This document shows positions 12,189-25,251 of a stretch of DNA of 64,000 bases, piece by piece. Both the position numbers and the translations under genes were made by a program. Under the pieces are notes generated by a model, which had not been told where the DNA came from, did no database searches, and saw only the letters and a list, made by a program, of their open reading frames with translations. This DNA is from Apricaphanius iberus (lineage: Eukaryota; Chordata; Actinopteri; Cyprinodontiformes; Aphaniidae), in contig JAPXFQ010000494.1 in assembly GCA_028564705.1 (NCBI GenBank), forward strand, positions 2,728,001-2,792,000. Reading direction: 5' to 3'. Positions within the stretch are counted from its first letter, which is position 1. Each line of letters opens with the position of its first letter.

Positions 12189-12730
12189 ACCTTATCAAGC
12201 AGAACTTTGGCAACAACATGGAAGAGGGGAATAAAAAAAATCACTCTTTGGCCCAAATCATCAAGCCTGATGATCAGTCTTCTGTCTGTCTATTTTTGTT
12301 AGAGATGCTGTCAGTGCGGCTGGGGTGCTTAGATTTGGAGTGTGGGGTGTTTGGTTCATTAGATGTAAAAAGCAAATCAAGCTGGCTGTGTCAAAACTGT
12401 AGCCTGATTCAGTAGTAATGTCATGTTCTTACACTCCACACGGCTCCCTGTTCGCATCCTTTTGATCAAACACTACAGCATGTTAAGGATGTAGATGCCT
12501 GATATGGCCTTGGCTTTACCATGGCTTATACTTCAACTTGTGGGTGAGAGCATTTTCAAAACTGTTCACAGACTAAAAAGCAAAACTGTTTTCAGGTACA
12601 TCAAAAATTTAAGGATTTGTTCAACTGTTGTGAAATTCCCATTTTACTTTTATCTCATTATGTTGTGAGTGATGCATCATGACTGAAATAAGAAAATATG
12701 ACAACATGTAGCAAAACTGCTCACACAAAC

Positions 12731-12785
12731 ACATATGCACACACACACACACCCACACGCACACACACACACGCGCACACACACA
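12731..12785. repeat. Imperfect (CA)n microsatellite
   Basis: Alternating CA tract with scattered CG and CC interruptions; intronic. Confidence 0.9.
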
Positions 12786-12814
12786 AATTGTTGCTTAGCA
12801 AGTAAGGAGAGTAT

Positions 12815-13850
12815 AAGTTTTGCAAAAGTATAAATACCTTTTAAACCTTTAAAATATTTTGTAACATCACCTATGTGTTTTATATGTGTTTATATGTGTT
12901 TTAAAAAAAATAAAAAGATGATACATGACTTTCAAAAAATGTCAATACTTTGTATAGCCACCTTTCCTTGAAGTTACAGCTTCAAATCTTTTGGAGTACC
13001 TATCTACCAGCTTGGTGTATCTAGAAGCTTAAAATATTTGACTTTGCAAAATAGCTCATGCTCAGTCACAACAGTTTTCAAATCCTGCAACAGGCTCTCA
13101 GTTAGATCTATAGCTGGACTTTGGCTAGGCCATTCTAACACAAATATCTCTGAATTTAAAACACGCCATCAAGCTCTGCCTCTGTGTTTAGGTATTCGTT
13201 AAGACTGGAAGGGAACCTTTAAAATATTGTCTTCCAGGATTGTCTAATCTTCAGCATAGAGGGTGATTTATACAGGCATATGTTCAGTTTTAGCTTTCTG
13301 CCAACATGTTGGCCAAAAAGTTCTAATCTGATCTATAATGACTAAGTATCATCATCGATTTTACATTGGTTTGTTGTAGAAGGCAAATATGTAAAAGCCA
13401 TGATTTGTGGCGTGCATGACTAGAAGTTGGTGTGTTGACAGATTCTGCCACCTGAGTTGTGGATTTCTACAGCTACTCCAGAGATACCATAGAGCTCATG
13501 ACAGCTACTTAGACTAGTCATATTTTGGTAGGTTTGCATTTTTGCCCACGTTTTTCCATTTTAAGATGATGGATTGAACCTTGTTTAGTGAGATGACTAA
13601 AGTTAATGATTTTGTTTCATAACACAACATTACTTTCTTTTTCCTCACAGCCTAATTCCTAACCTAACCGATGTGTTTCTTGGTCTTCAAAAGCCCGTTT
13701 ACGTTCTCTAGTAAACCTATGATGCCTTAAAAGAAAGGGTTAAAGGTGGAATCTTTTTACCAGTTATGTGACTTCTGAAGGTTGCACTAGAAGTTATTTA
13801 GGGGTGTCAGAGTCAGGTTTTAGTTTGAATGAATACTTGTGCAAATTACA
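12815..13850 (-). mobile_element. Decayed Tc1-like element, family I copy A
   Basis: Segments such as 'gtcaatactttgta', 'ggccattctaacacaaat' and 'tggtaggtttgcattt' follow in the order of a common fish Tc1-like consensus, with the transposase sense strand on the minus strand. Frameshifts and deletions are everywhere, so no transposase could be made. Ends are approximate and the terminal repeats are eroded. Confidence 0.7.
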
Positions 13851-15425
13851 ATAACCAAAACTGAGATTATCAACATGGGCAGTTTCGTGAATATCCTTGC
13901 TTTTGTATTAATTTGTCAAAAATAGTTGGACAATTTGACAAAGCAGGACGATTTTTGGTTGCGGATAACTATTGTAATATTCTGAATAATTAAAACCAAA
14001 ACTTGACTTGTACAATCTAGATAAATCAAGGCAACGCTGGTAAAAAGTACTTGGCATTAAGGTTGGATTTAAGGTTTAATTTGAGACAAAATAGTACATA
14101 GTTTATTCACAGTGTCCTTATTCAAACTTTACCCTCTTTTTGGGTGAGGGTTGCTATCTCACATAACCACTAGATGGCAATGTTTCCCCATGAATAAGAT
14201 CATGATCGCATGCTCTGTTCGCTAGGAGAAGGGAAAAGAAACAGAATAGCAGAAGAAAAACAGACAGCAAAAAACAAAAACAAAAAAAAAAAACAGAAAG
14301 AAAGCTGGAGAGGGAATTCTTGCTCTTTATGTTGCCCCCCTCATGTTGCCTGGCAGCTAGAAGGCATCTCACTCTCACACTCTTTGTCCCAACAACTGCT
14401 AAAGTTAACGACTTCACGCATTATTGCAAATGGAGCTGGATTTGTACATTAAGCCACAGATGTAATGAATATATTGGATCTTTTTTGCCCTGACGCTGTC
14501 CTGAGGTAAGACTTTATGTTGAAACGTCTTAAAACTAATGCAGTGTTGAGGGTGAAAATATAGCTGAGATTTCAGTGATGATGGCATGGACTGCCTACTC
14601 AGTATGCAGCCTGCATGTTAGTGCGCTTATAAAGCTGCTGACACCTTCCTCTTCACCTGGCCACATCACCAATAATTGGCCATCGGTATATCAGTCACAG
14701 CTCTGCTGGCCCCTGACAGACACACCAGAATCCCAGTCTGGCTGTTAAAATGTATCTTAAGGGGATTTGGAAAGTTTTTTAATGCCTTCACAAATTCCCC
14801 TTTTGGATATTACCATAATCATCAGACAAAACCCATGCTTTTTCCAAAACATTACTTCAGTCTTTGCCCAGATGTATAGTCGTAAAAACACACAGTGTAA
14901 CTTGGTACGGCTAATAACAAAGGGAAACAATCCATTCAGGAAGGAAGGAGACAGAAAGAGCCTGGGAAGGGGTGGCAGGGGATTTCTGTTGAGTCTAATA
15001 TTCTTGCTCACATGCACTAACATGAATCAATAACCAGCTTGTTGCCTCTGACTGCCTCTATGGTCCAGACGGAGGAGAGCTGCTGTCTCAGCCTGGCCAG
15101 ACTGTTGCCAGAGGTCAAGGGAAAAAGCTGAACTATAACCCAGAAGCAGCAGACAGCTCCGGGAAGTTGATACTGTAATATAGCATTCTAGGAATACTGA
15201 CAAAATGCTTGCTAGAATAGGGAGTTAAGGATATTTACTGTAGAGCTCCAATCATAAGCTCATATGAGTGGATGTTACATTCTCAAAAATAAAAAAAGCC
15301 TCTAAAGCTGAATAGCATGTATCCATGAAAACTGTTTTTTTGTGTGCTAAATTCTAGTAGTTGAAGTTTGAAGTAACAGAAAAAGGTTAAAACAAGTTTT
15401 ATGATGCATTTTTTCAAATACTAAC
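13851..15425. other. CAMTA1 intron, no gene recognised
   Basis: Contains an A-rich purine stretch near 14270-14310 and moderately complex sequence around 14330-15180. No coding signal beyond chance frames. Confidence 0.65.
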
Positions 15426-15579
15426 ACATGGGCTTTAGCTGTCCAATCAGCTCCTCTTTGGTCCATTTAGCCCATTCCTTCTTGTCCGTATTGATGGAAC
15501 ACAGGATTGGTCCACATGGTTTGCCACAATCCTCAATGGCTGGAACATTCAAATAGTGGACAAGCACAATGTCAGGGTT
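15426..15579 (-). CDS. camta1: CAMTA1 exon: central CG-1 domain
   Basis: This 154-bp exon is clear from its translation although it gives no long frame. The acceptor is CTACAG (AG at 15581-15580) and the donor is ATGT|GTTAGT (GT at 15425-15424). It encodes NPDIVLVHYLNVPAIEDCGK, then PCGPILCSINTDKKEWAKWT and KEELIGQLKPM. The NPDIVLVHYL motif is a hallmark of the CG-1 DNA-binding domain of plant and animal CAMTA proteins. It begins in phase 0 and leaves one T that completes Phe with the exon at 7303-7443. The preceding exons (start codon, nuclear localisation signal and N-terminal half of CG-1) were not found in the rest of the window; animal CAMTA1 genes have very large introns at this point. 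Confidence 0.95.
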
Positions 15580-16349
15580 CTGTAGGGAAAACACACAAAA
15601 AAGTAGATGGCAGGTTAGACAACATGATCCAATACATTATGCTGTATTGTTTCTTCACATACACAAGATTAAAGATAGCATAGTACTCTTCCATGGAGGG
15701 GGTTAAGGGTAACCCTAGCCCTGTAGTAGTACATAGTTAATTCAGTATAGAAGTGAGTGCCTTTATGTGGGAAGCGAAACTGTGTAATGTGAGGTAAATG
15801 TGGTTGAGCTTGAAACACTTATATGGTAAACCTCACACTGATGGCAGAATCTAAGAAGAGGGAGTGCTCAACCTCTAAAACCAAACAGCAGAACAAATCA
15901 GGGATCAGAAATGTACTATAATCTCTCTTATTATGCGTGTGTCTGTATCTCTGCATCTCAAAATATGAGAGATTGGATGTGTGCAGCAGCGGGTGAGCTG
16001 TTGCTTATGTGCACATGTATTTGCATGTGTGTAATTACAATGTGTGCCAGCATAACACACTTATGGCATTTTGTCAAATCCTCCCACATAGTGCGATGAT
16101 GCCCTCAATTAACTCTGGCGGTATTTACCAAGTCAAGACTCAACAATTTACCGCATGTAAATGATCACTGGGTTATCAAGGCAAACTTTTCTAAATTGAC
16201 AGCTTATGAATAATAGGTAGTGTTTAAAAGAATACTATGCAGGTGTGATGAAATCATTTCACTTTGATTGCACAACTCCTACACAAGGTATGACACATTT
16301 TTAGTTTTTAATCACATTTGACCTACACTCTACCAACTAGATTAAGACA
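15580..16349. other. CAMTA1 upstream intron or flank, nothing recognised
   Basis: No gene or repeat identified with confidence. Confidence 0.6.
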
Positions 16350-17310
16350 AACATACACTGCGTTGCAGCACTAATCCTGCTATTTAAACTTCTTCACATT
16401 TTGCGATGTTGTGTTTTTTAGTTTTCTGTTATAGACTATGCATTACTGGGAAGTGTTAGGAAAATGATGGATCTGCAAACTGTGTTTTGCATTTTTATTC
16501 CTCCTTGGAGTTCAAACACAGATATCTCTACTATCTTTGCACATCTGAAGAGTCAGATTTTTGAATATTTCATTTTATTAGGATTGAATAGAGACCCCAG
16601 GGTTTCTAAACAGTAATTTTCCAGCCACAAATGTGGTTTCAATTAAACCATTCCATTGCAGCCCTGGCTTTATGCTTAGGTTTGTGTTTCTGCTAAAGGA
16701 GGAGCCTACACATGAGTTTTAAGTTTCTAACTTGCCTTCTTCCAGGATTGTCCTGCATTTAGCGCTATACATTCACTGCTAAAAAAGAACATCTACACAG
16801 CATGATGCTAGTGTGTTTAAGTTGTTGTGCAGTGTTAGTTTTCTGCAACACAAAGCATTTTGTTTGTAGGCCAAAAAGCTTAATATGCTGTAGTTTCTTC
16901 TTCCACATGTTTGCTATTTGCCCCATGACTGTTGTGTCAACAGATTTTCCCACCTGATATGAGGATCTTTACAGTTAGAGTTACTATAGGTTTTGTAGCT
17001 CATTCTTTGATTAATGGTCTCCTTACCTGTCATATATTCTAAGGTTGCTGTTGTGGCATAATTTTTAAGTTTTCAGTTTTTGTTTCTGTCTTTCAACCTA
17101 ACTTTGCTTTAAACTAATCCACAACTTGTTATTTAACCTGCTGTGTGTATATTATGTGGTGTTCATGGTGTCAACTAACCTCTGAGGTTTTGTTGAAAGA
17201 GAAAAATCATTTTTACTTTCCTTGCACTCCTGTATTATGAACTATTGATTTCTGTAGTTGATGATTTTACCATGACATCATAAACACATTGTCCAAGCAT
17301 GGTTCAGATT
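16350..17310 (-). mobile_element. Decayed Tc1-like element, family I copy B
   Basis: The start 'cactgcgttgcagcac' and phrases such as 'aaaccattccattgcagc', 'agcatgatgct' and 'ttcttccacatgtttgct' are collinear with the same Tc1-like family as copy A. The transposase sense is on the minus strand and no frame is left. Ends are approximate. Confidence 0.7.
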
Positions 17311-17459
17311 GTTTTGGTGGTGAAAACTAAAGTAGATTCATCTGTTTAACCAAGTCAGCGCAAAAGACCCACCCACGTGTGTGCAGACAGTTACATTTAA
17401 ACAAGATGCAGGAATAGATGAACCAACTAAGACTTTGATCGAGAAAAATGTTGTGACAA

Positions 17460-17492
17460 CGTGTGTGTGCTTAGGTGTGTGTGTGTGTGTGC
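17460..17492. repeat. (GT)n microsatellite
   Basis: Short GT dinucleotide tract with one interruption ('gtgtgtgtgcttaggtgtgt'). Confidence 0.85.
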
Positions 17493-19579
17493 AGTTTGAG
17501 GCCTCATCAGTACTAAGTGGCAAATAAATCACAGTGCTGCTACTGTAGGTCTGTGCTCCCTCTCAGTGTGAACCATTAATCTGAGAAACAACCCCACACC
17601 CACCTTCCGCTTCTAGGTTATATCAGATAGGGGTGTGGCTGTGACGCTCTGATACAGAAATACTTGAATAAAATCATCTTAAAAACACGAACGACTCCCG
17701 CCTCTCTGTGATGTGTCTGGGCCTCTGTAGCTCAGCAGTTTGTAAAGCAGGTTTAGGCAGACAGATGACCTTTCCCACAACTTCCTACCACGAGCTGGGG
17801 ATGGACATATTAATGCTTTATGTCCCTGCCTTCCATGTCCCTGTCATCAATCCGGATACTAGGTGATGACTGATGACCTGATTGGCTGGTGATATCACAG
17901 ACGGTGTGTGGTGCCCCCAGATGGCAGCACCAGCTGTGTCAGTAGCCAAGAGCTGCCCTCAATCTTTACTTAGATTAAGAATGTTGACAGCTTTGTTTTA
18001 ATATGAGCAGTTGTAAATGTATAGATGCAGTTGGGGGTTAATATGCACACGGACACATGGGACATGTTTAAGCTTGTGAAAAAAACTATCGCAAAAACAC
18101 AAAAACAGATTTAAAAGAATAAAACTCTGCATTGTGTAAGAGACACTTACAGGACACAAACAGGCTAGGTGAAAATAATCATTCACATGGTTACACACAA
18201 TTTCCCCCATTTCGCAGACATTCTCCCAACTGTTTTCAACCTTTTCAACCAGGAACAACACAATTGGAAAATTCAGTACAAAGAAACTGTCCATGTGGCG
18301 TTCCCATTTTGCACTTCTATGTTTCACTTTTTAGAATCTTATATTTGGAAGCCATTGGTGTAGCTAGAGGTACATGACGTCTGCAACTTTTTACTCTCTC
18401 TCAAAGCTCTTGTTTTACTTCTCTCTCTTTCTCCATTGACTTTACAGCATATTTAACAGTTCTTTCCCAACTCAGGTGCACTTCAACTCTGAGACGAAAA
18501 CAACACAATGAAAATGTAAAGCACCACATAAATCTATCAGGATGGTAATTTAATTTAATTTCCTGCTGGCTGCTTTCTTTTTCCACAGTGTAATACCAGG
18601 AGTTGGTTCTCCAAGAGCAGAGGGGAAAAAGCTGAGGGGGAACTTTTTCCCTGGTTTGTCTTTTTTTCAGAGAAAATGAGATCTCATTAAGTTATTGATT
18701 AATTGTGTAATTTAGTCTTTTGGTTGTTGTTTTTTTCTGTTTTTTTCTCTCCCATGTGGATTTCAGGGCGGCTTTCCAGCCATGCTTCTGTAATTGCTGT
18801 GGAGAAGCAGGCAACAGTTGCAGGAATTTGTACTGTGCAAAGATTATAGGCACAATCTTTCTAGGGTTTATGCACAAAACTATTAAAAGGACAGAGCTCC
18901 ACTCACTATCAATGAACTTAAAGGCCAAATGTAACCCCATTTCAGAGCTAGAAGACATAAATTGACACAAATTAGCCTTTAGAGTCATATGAACTGTTTT
19001 ACAACAAAGAAATAACATATACAATGAGCCCCCACCTATTTGGGATTCAGTACTGGCGGATTCACCTGTTCATGGATCTTTCGGTAGAAAGAAACCTCCA
19101 AATTATACATAGAAAATTTGTCTATTAGCAGATTTTTGTAGATTATATCCTGAATATTTGAAATCAACTACAGCTTGGGAAACTGAAATACATAGATGCA
19201 ATGCTACTTGACAAACAATTGACTGACATTTGCATAACAGCCAATCCAGGAGAGCCATTCATTTTCCTTGACACTGATTGGTTGTACCTCCAAGAGACAT
19301 AGAGATAAAGAACTGTGTATATTAGCTTCTATGGTAGTGCCAAGACTGTTTCCACTATGTGTATTAATTCAAATTAAGGTAAATTGGGTCTTTGAACAAT
19401 TAAAATAAGTGGATAAATGTTATTTAGAGGGAATCTCAAGTATTTGTGAATTTCAGCTGTTGACAGTTTTAGGAACTCTTGCAAATAGCGGTGGCAACAC
19501 ACCAATGGTTTATATCTGTAAGCATAAAACTTTAAAGGTTTTTAATGTATTCCCTAGCGGTGTAGCCAAACCCGAATAC

Positions 19580-19623
19580 AGTATCCGGAAAGGCACAACT
19601 AATGTTGTGCCTTTCCGGATACT
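19580..19623. repeat. Perfect 20-bp inverted repeat with 4-base loop
   Basis: The left arm 19580-19599 (agtatccggaaaggcacaac) and right arm 19604-19623 are exact reverse complements, separated by TAAT. The arms are GC-richer than their surroundings. No coding context, RNA family or transposon end was recognised. Confidence 0.95.
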
Positions 19624-20892
19624 AGTAAACTTATTTTGAACAACTAATTGAAGAAATATTTGTATTTGGAAGAGAGAAACACTTTATATAAAAAGCTGCA
19701 TTTCCTATTGAGGACCATAATTCACAGAGCCGGGATGAGTGAGTGAGTAATGAGGATGAGTAAGTGATATTCAAGAGTTGGGGATGGGATGATAAAAGAG
19801 GTGACTGACACAGCTGCTCCACACAGCAACAGAGAAGGGATGAAGAAGTGAAAAAACTTAACTAGATGATTTTTAAAATAGGTTTTTGTAACTTAATTGG
19901 GTTCCAAAGGCAGTTTATAACTTCAGGAAATCAGAGTTAGATAAGGAGATTATTCCATTACGCTGCATTATTATTAAGGTCTGCAGTCGGATGCTGTTTG
20001 CTCGGTAATTTAGACAATATGCAGTTGACAGAGTAATGTTAACCTTTGTTTAAAACATTTAAATCAAGGCTCCGGTCATTTGTTAACTTAGTTGAAATTC
20101 CCCACATGGATTTAGGGAACCAAATAGAAAAGAGTGTGTCTGCTGTTGAGCCATCTCTTAGTTCTCCACCTGCCAAAAATTTTACAGTCATTACTGCAGA
20201 TAAAACCTATATATTTATGTGCAAAAGTCAAATCAACAGAGGCATGGGTATCAAAAATCTGTCAACATCTACTGTGCAACATCACTCTCACTTGAAGCAT
20301 TCTCTCCTGGTACCATCTGCCACTGCACACGCATGAATCCTCCAAACAACACCAATATCCTCACAACCATGTTCTGCCAATCCTTCCTCAAGCACCAAAT
20401 CATACTCACAGCCATGTTCTGCCCCTGTTGGTTTCTTTTCAATGACGTTCCTATTACTATTATATTATACTATATATAATATAGTGTATATACTATTATA
20501 TTATTATTATGTTCATTGCTGGATTTATGGAAAAACATCAACCAATATTGTACATCCAGAATTATTATAACGGATAATTAAATATATAGTAAATTAGAAG
20601 TGTATCATGGAAAAAATGAATTTTTGAGCTTATTTTAGATTTTACTCGAATAGAAGTAAAAATACTTTTCCCCCCTCAACAAATTCAGAAACAAATACCG
20701 GCTACTTTGCACACCCCTAATATCTCCTAAGGGTCTCTTACTGTCTACAAATCAAGTTATAAATGTTAAATTATTCAAATCAATGAGAACACTCCACCAA
20801 ATTCTCAGTTTATTTATGATAATTAGCTGCAGTAGCTATTTGTATTTTTTCTCAGTGTATGAGCCAAGTGAATTACATATTGCATGTAAAAA

Positions 20893-21429
20893 CAGTACAG
20901 ACCAAAAGTTTGGACCCACCTTCTCATTCAGTGAGTTTTCTTTATTTTCCTGACGACAATGTAGATTCTCAATTAAGGGCATCAAAACTATTAATGAACA
21001 CTTGATGTATGTAATTGCTGTATTTATTTAAACAAAATGGGTGAAATAACTAATACATGTGTTATATTTTAGATTCCACAAAGAAGCCACCCTTTGCACT
21101 GATTACTGCTTTGCATTCTCTTGAACTTCAAGAGGTAGTGACCCGAAATGGTTTTCCAACAGTCTTGAAGGAGTTCCCAGAGATGCTTAGTACTTGTTGG
21201 CCCTTTAGCCTTCACACTGCGGTTCAGCTCACCACAAATCATCTTGATTGGGTTCAGGTTCGGTTACTTTGGAGGCCAGGTTATTTCATAATTTTTGGAA
21301 AAGTACTACACAATTCCGTATGTGTTCATTCATAGTTTTGAAGCCTTCAGTGAGAATCTACAATGTAGTCATGAAAATAAAGAAAACGCGCTGAATGAGA
21401 AGGTGTTTCCAAACTTTCGGTGTGTACTG
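20893..21429 (-). mobile_element. Internally deleted Tc1-like element, family III
   Basis: The left end 'cagtacagaccaaaagtttg' and the right end, the complement of 'cagtacacaccgaaagtttg', form terminal inverted repeats that continue inward through a segment about 'catcaaaactatt'. Between them only the first few hundred bases of the usual element remain ('aaggagttcccagagatgctt' onward), then the sequence jumps to the other end, so almost all of the transposase is missing. A TA follows the right end, as expected for Tc1/mariner; the left flank is AA, presumably a mutated TA. It may be mobilised only in trans, if at all. Confidence 0.85.
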
Positions 21430-21431
21430 TA

Positions 21432-24400
21432 TTTCCATCACCCACATCCGTATGTCCAAATGAACAGCTGAAAAAAATAAAAATAAAATAAACTGTAGGT
21501 GGAACTACAGATTGTGAATGGCATGACAATGTTGAATGTTGGCAGTGACATCCCTTTGTTTCTGGTAAACCCTCAAGAGTAAAAGATAGAATTATTGTAT
21601 GGAGAAATTTAGTACTTACACAATCCATGCAAGCTATTATAGCTACGCGGGTTGGTAAATTATGAAAGAACTGGTGACGAATTTACATTTGTTTAAATGC
21701 CTTTCAAACTTTTTGTTTTTTAAAATACATTTTTTCCAAAAGTGGTGAATTACAGGTAGACTTGTCAAAATGATTTTTAATACTTTGGTGCAATGCCTGG
21801 CTCCTAGGCCTCCATGCCACTGCATCTCAGATTTTCCCCTAACTTCCTCATCCTCACAAGATAAATTGCCATATAAATCATCAGATGAACTCCCATTCAA
21901 GCTAGAGACTGTGTAAGGCATTAATGCCTGAGTTTGGTGTTCTGTACATCACTCTTCTGCAACAGCAACTGAAAATGTAAACCTACAACAACAGGATTCA
22001 GAAATTGGCATCTAAATTTACAGCATCATGTCTAACTACACACAGCAGAATTGTGTCTCAACATAATCAATTTAGCTGAAAATTATTACTTAAGGTAAAG
22101 ACGGAAAATTAAACTTCCGAAATATATTTTCAGAGGATTACTTTAAAGGATCCCCATATTTCCTCAAAACAAATTAGCAACAAATTAGGATCACATGCTA
22201 GCTTTACACTGCATGTTAAGTTATTTGCCAACTGTTCAAATCAATTAACGCCTGAATATATCATGTATGCTTGTGCTCGGCCAAAATTTCTATGAGGGTG
22301 TGTTTTGTATATGTTTACTGCACCTCCCTCAAACAGATGGATAGATGTTGAGCTAATTACTAGAAGAGTCTTGGGGAGTCAGCTACGGGGGCGGGAGGCC
22401 TGCTGAGTGGGTGGTGGTATGGCTTCCTGCCCCTCCTTTTCACCAAATCTTGCTCACAAACACCAGTAAAATCAGGCAAGCATGCACATTTAAGAAAACT
22501 CATATTCTGAGTTTACTAAGATTTTTGGAGTCAAAAACTAAATCCACAATAAGCATATGAAAAAAGGTTGATGTGTCAACACTTGCACACATTCAAAAAC
22601 ACACACGTGAATAAAGATATGCAAGACATCGCCATCGCAACCGAAGGATAAAGGTGCTGTTGTAGCCTGGCAACAGGTTTCTCTGGCACCCACGCACTTA
22701 AAGGCAGCCAGAGCTCCAATGATCTCTCAGTGACTGCCTGCCTCATCCTGAAGTCAAACACCCTGTTTCATTCCCAAAAAACAAGAAGGGAGAGGAAGAA
22801 TGAACCATTATTGGAGTTAAACCCGAGGACAGGATAGATGTTGGTGTAGACATATACAGTGACCTTCTCCTTCATGTTCTCTTAGTCATAGGGCTGAGGA
22901 GAAGTACTTTACTAAGAACTGTTTAAAGTGCTGTACATATAATGGTGAAAATGGCAACGAGTGGTCAGGTATTGTCTCAACTGGCTCATTAGGACTCTGA
23001 CCCTGCCAATCTCTTTGAACTTCTCCATGTAGCTGCTAACTCAAAAGCTCACAATAGCTCATTAACAAATAAAAAAGACAAAGAAGAAAGACAGAATTGG
23101 AGATGGAGATCTGTAGAAAGACACAGAGGAAGAGACAGAACGAAGAATGAGGGTAACAGCTCTAATATTGTCATTCAGGTAGCTCTGCTCCATGATTGTA
23201 CTATACCAGAGAGGGTCTCACTTTCACAACTCGTGCACAGGAGAGATAAGAACACCATTAACATGAAAGGATCTTAATTGAGAGGGGATGCTTCATGGAA
23301 CGCGGATAGGCCAGGGAGTGCAGGGGGAAACCTTGTTCCACTGCGATAAAACAACCCACACCAAAGAGTCGAGGCTTCAAAAGGCAGATCAGCATACAGA
23401 GAAGACACGGGCCCGGGTTTGGGGAAATCCTTGATTTTTCCACCTCGTTCGGAGTTATGTAAATCAAAAAGTTGAAAAAAACCCTGAATGAAAATTAAGA
23501 AATTAAAGCAAGGAGTATATGTTGACATTAATTTCAATATAAAAACAATATAAAAGCAGGATGAGTCTATTGTTTCATTACAAACATTCTACATCAACTA
23601 AAGAGGAGGAATGTATCTTGGCTTGTGTGCTGTTTATAAAGGTATGTGCACTTTTTGTATTTCTGCCTGCCTGCGTAAAATTATAAATAGGAGATGAATG
23701 GGTGTCAAGAGAGAGATATCTGGATGTTAGATAGTGTAAGTTCATCAGTATGCATGCAGAATGAGTGAAATGAGCTGTGAGTCTGAGGGCATTGACTGCA
23801 TATTCATGCTGTTTATATGCGTAATGCATATTAGAATTTGTCGAGCATATCTTCACATATGTCTGTGCAGTTCCATGTGTGTATGAAACAACTGGGAGTC
23901 AGATCTATGCATTTCATTCTTGGTCTGCAGAACTCTGCAGGTTCAAGATGCGATTAAATTCTTGTGCACTTGGCTGTGCGGAGGCAGTTGCCCTGGCAGT
24001 GGCACAGTGATGGATAGCATGGTGTGCCAGTCATTAGGCTGCCTCCTGGCCTCTGGCACTGGGGTTGCACTCTTAAACACTGCCCTCCCCCACCTGTCCC
24101 CCCAACACCCTTGCTCATTTCAAGGTCAACTGGATCTGTGGTGCTGTAGGTTCACCTCCACAAGTCATAAGACTTCTTCATTTTTGTAGGGAACGTTTAT
24201 TGCTGGGTGCCCAAGGGAGTGTTTTGGAGTGTGGGGGTGGCTGGCTGGTGCATTGCCTCATGCCAACACACAGTAACAGAGTCATCCAAATGCAGAGCAT
24301 CAGCACACATGCACAGAGGCTTGCATGAGAACTGTGGTAAACAAAACCGCATGTCAAACCTTCCAAAAAAAGCAACAAACAGCCTGAAGCTCCTGTTGAG

Positions 24401-24639
24401 GAGGAAGAGCAAACCTCTGTTTGAACCCTCTTCTCTCAGGGTCGCCTGTACCGATTTCTTTGTTTAAATGTTCACAGTTTAAAATACAGACACCCTAATT
24501 GGAATGTAGAGCCTATACATTAAAGCTTATTGCAACAGTTTCCCCCTGCTGCACTCAGCTCTGCACCAACAACAACTCAGCTAAGCAACTAATATGCCTG
24601 AGGTTACTATCAGGCCAGTGGAAAGGGATTAGTCATGAC
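21432..24639. other. Non-coding DNA, no gene recognised
   Basis: Moderately complex sequence with scattered open frames of under 100 codons and no family resemblance. Confidence 0.6.
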
Positions 24640-25085
24640 TTATTTTGAAGGTACACTTATCAGCCTCTTTATTAGCAACATCTTGCTAGCACCAGGTTGC
24701 ACCTGTTTGCCTTCAGAACTAACCCTGAACAATTTTCCTGTGGAATATCCTCATCAAGGTATCAGAAACATTCCTCAGATTTATTTTCGTCCTTTTTGGC
24801 AGAACTTCATGCAGTTTTATCTCCCATTCAGTCAGTGGCAATGATCCCATTTTATTGGGATGTGGGGATTATACAGGCCCCTGGTGTAAAGCAAATCTAT
24901 GTTTAAAAGATAAGATATGAGATGATTTGATCTTTGTGACATGGTGCATTATCCTGCTGGAAGTAACCATCTAAAGACGGGCACATTGCGGTTCTGAAGG
25001 GATGAATATAGTTAGAAGCAATATTTAGCTAGGCTGTGGTGTTTGAGCAATCCTCATTTAGTAATTATGGGCCAAAAGTGAATGA
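24640..25085 (-). mobile_element. Tc1-like remnant, family II (left half)
   Basis: Phrases such as 'ttgctagcaccaggttgcac', 'aacattcctcaga', 'gtgcattatcctgctggaag' and 'gctaggctgtggtgtttgag' follow the consensus order of the common fish Tc1-like family whose other end lies at 1-246. The copy is decayed and ends near 25085. Confidence 0.7.
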
Positions 25086-25251
25086 AATAAAAAAATCTAA
25101 ACACAGTAGTATGGATCTATGCTCTAATGTTATTTACTCCAGCTTCTGAGCTCAACATGTAAATGCTGTAGCTAAATTCAAGACACATTAAACTTGGCAA
25201 TGCCTGAGCAAGTTGCAGCATTAGCTTCCTGGTATTACATTACAGTAGTAC

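Larger units (their letters stand above)
17311..20892. other. Non-coding DNA
   Basis: A (GT)n tract lies at about 17460-17492, a perfect hairpin at 19580-19623 and a TA-rich stretch near 20450-20510. No coding exon was recognised. Confidence 0.6.

Noticed and set aside
12181..12231. 17-codon frame MAAPYQAELWQQHGRGE after ATGGCGGC as a real N-terminus
   Set aside because: It ends in a stop without a splice donor, so there is no way to extend it; only the promoter-like motif is retained.
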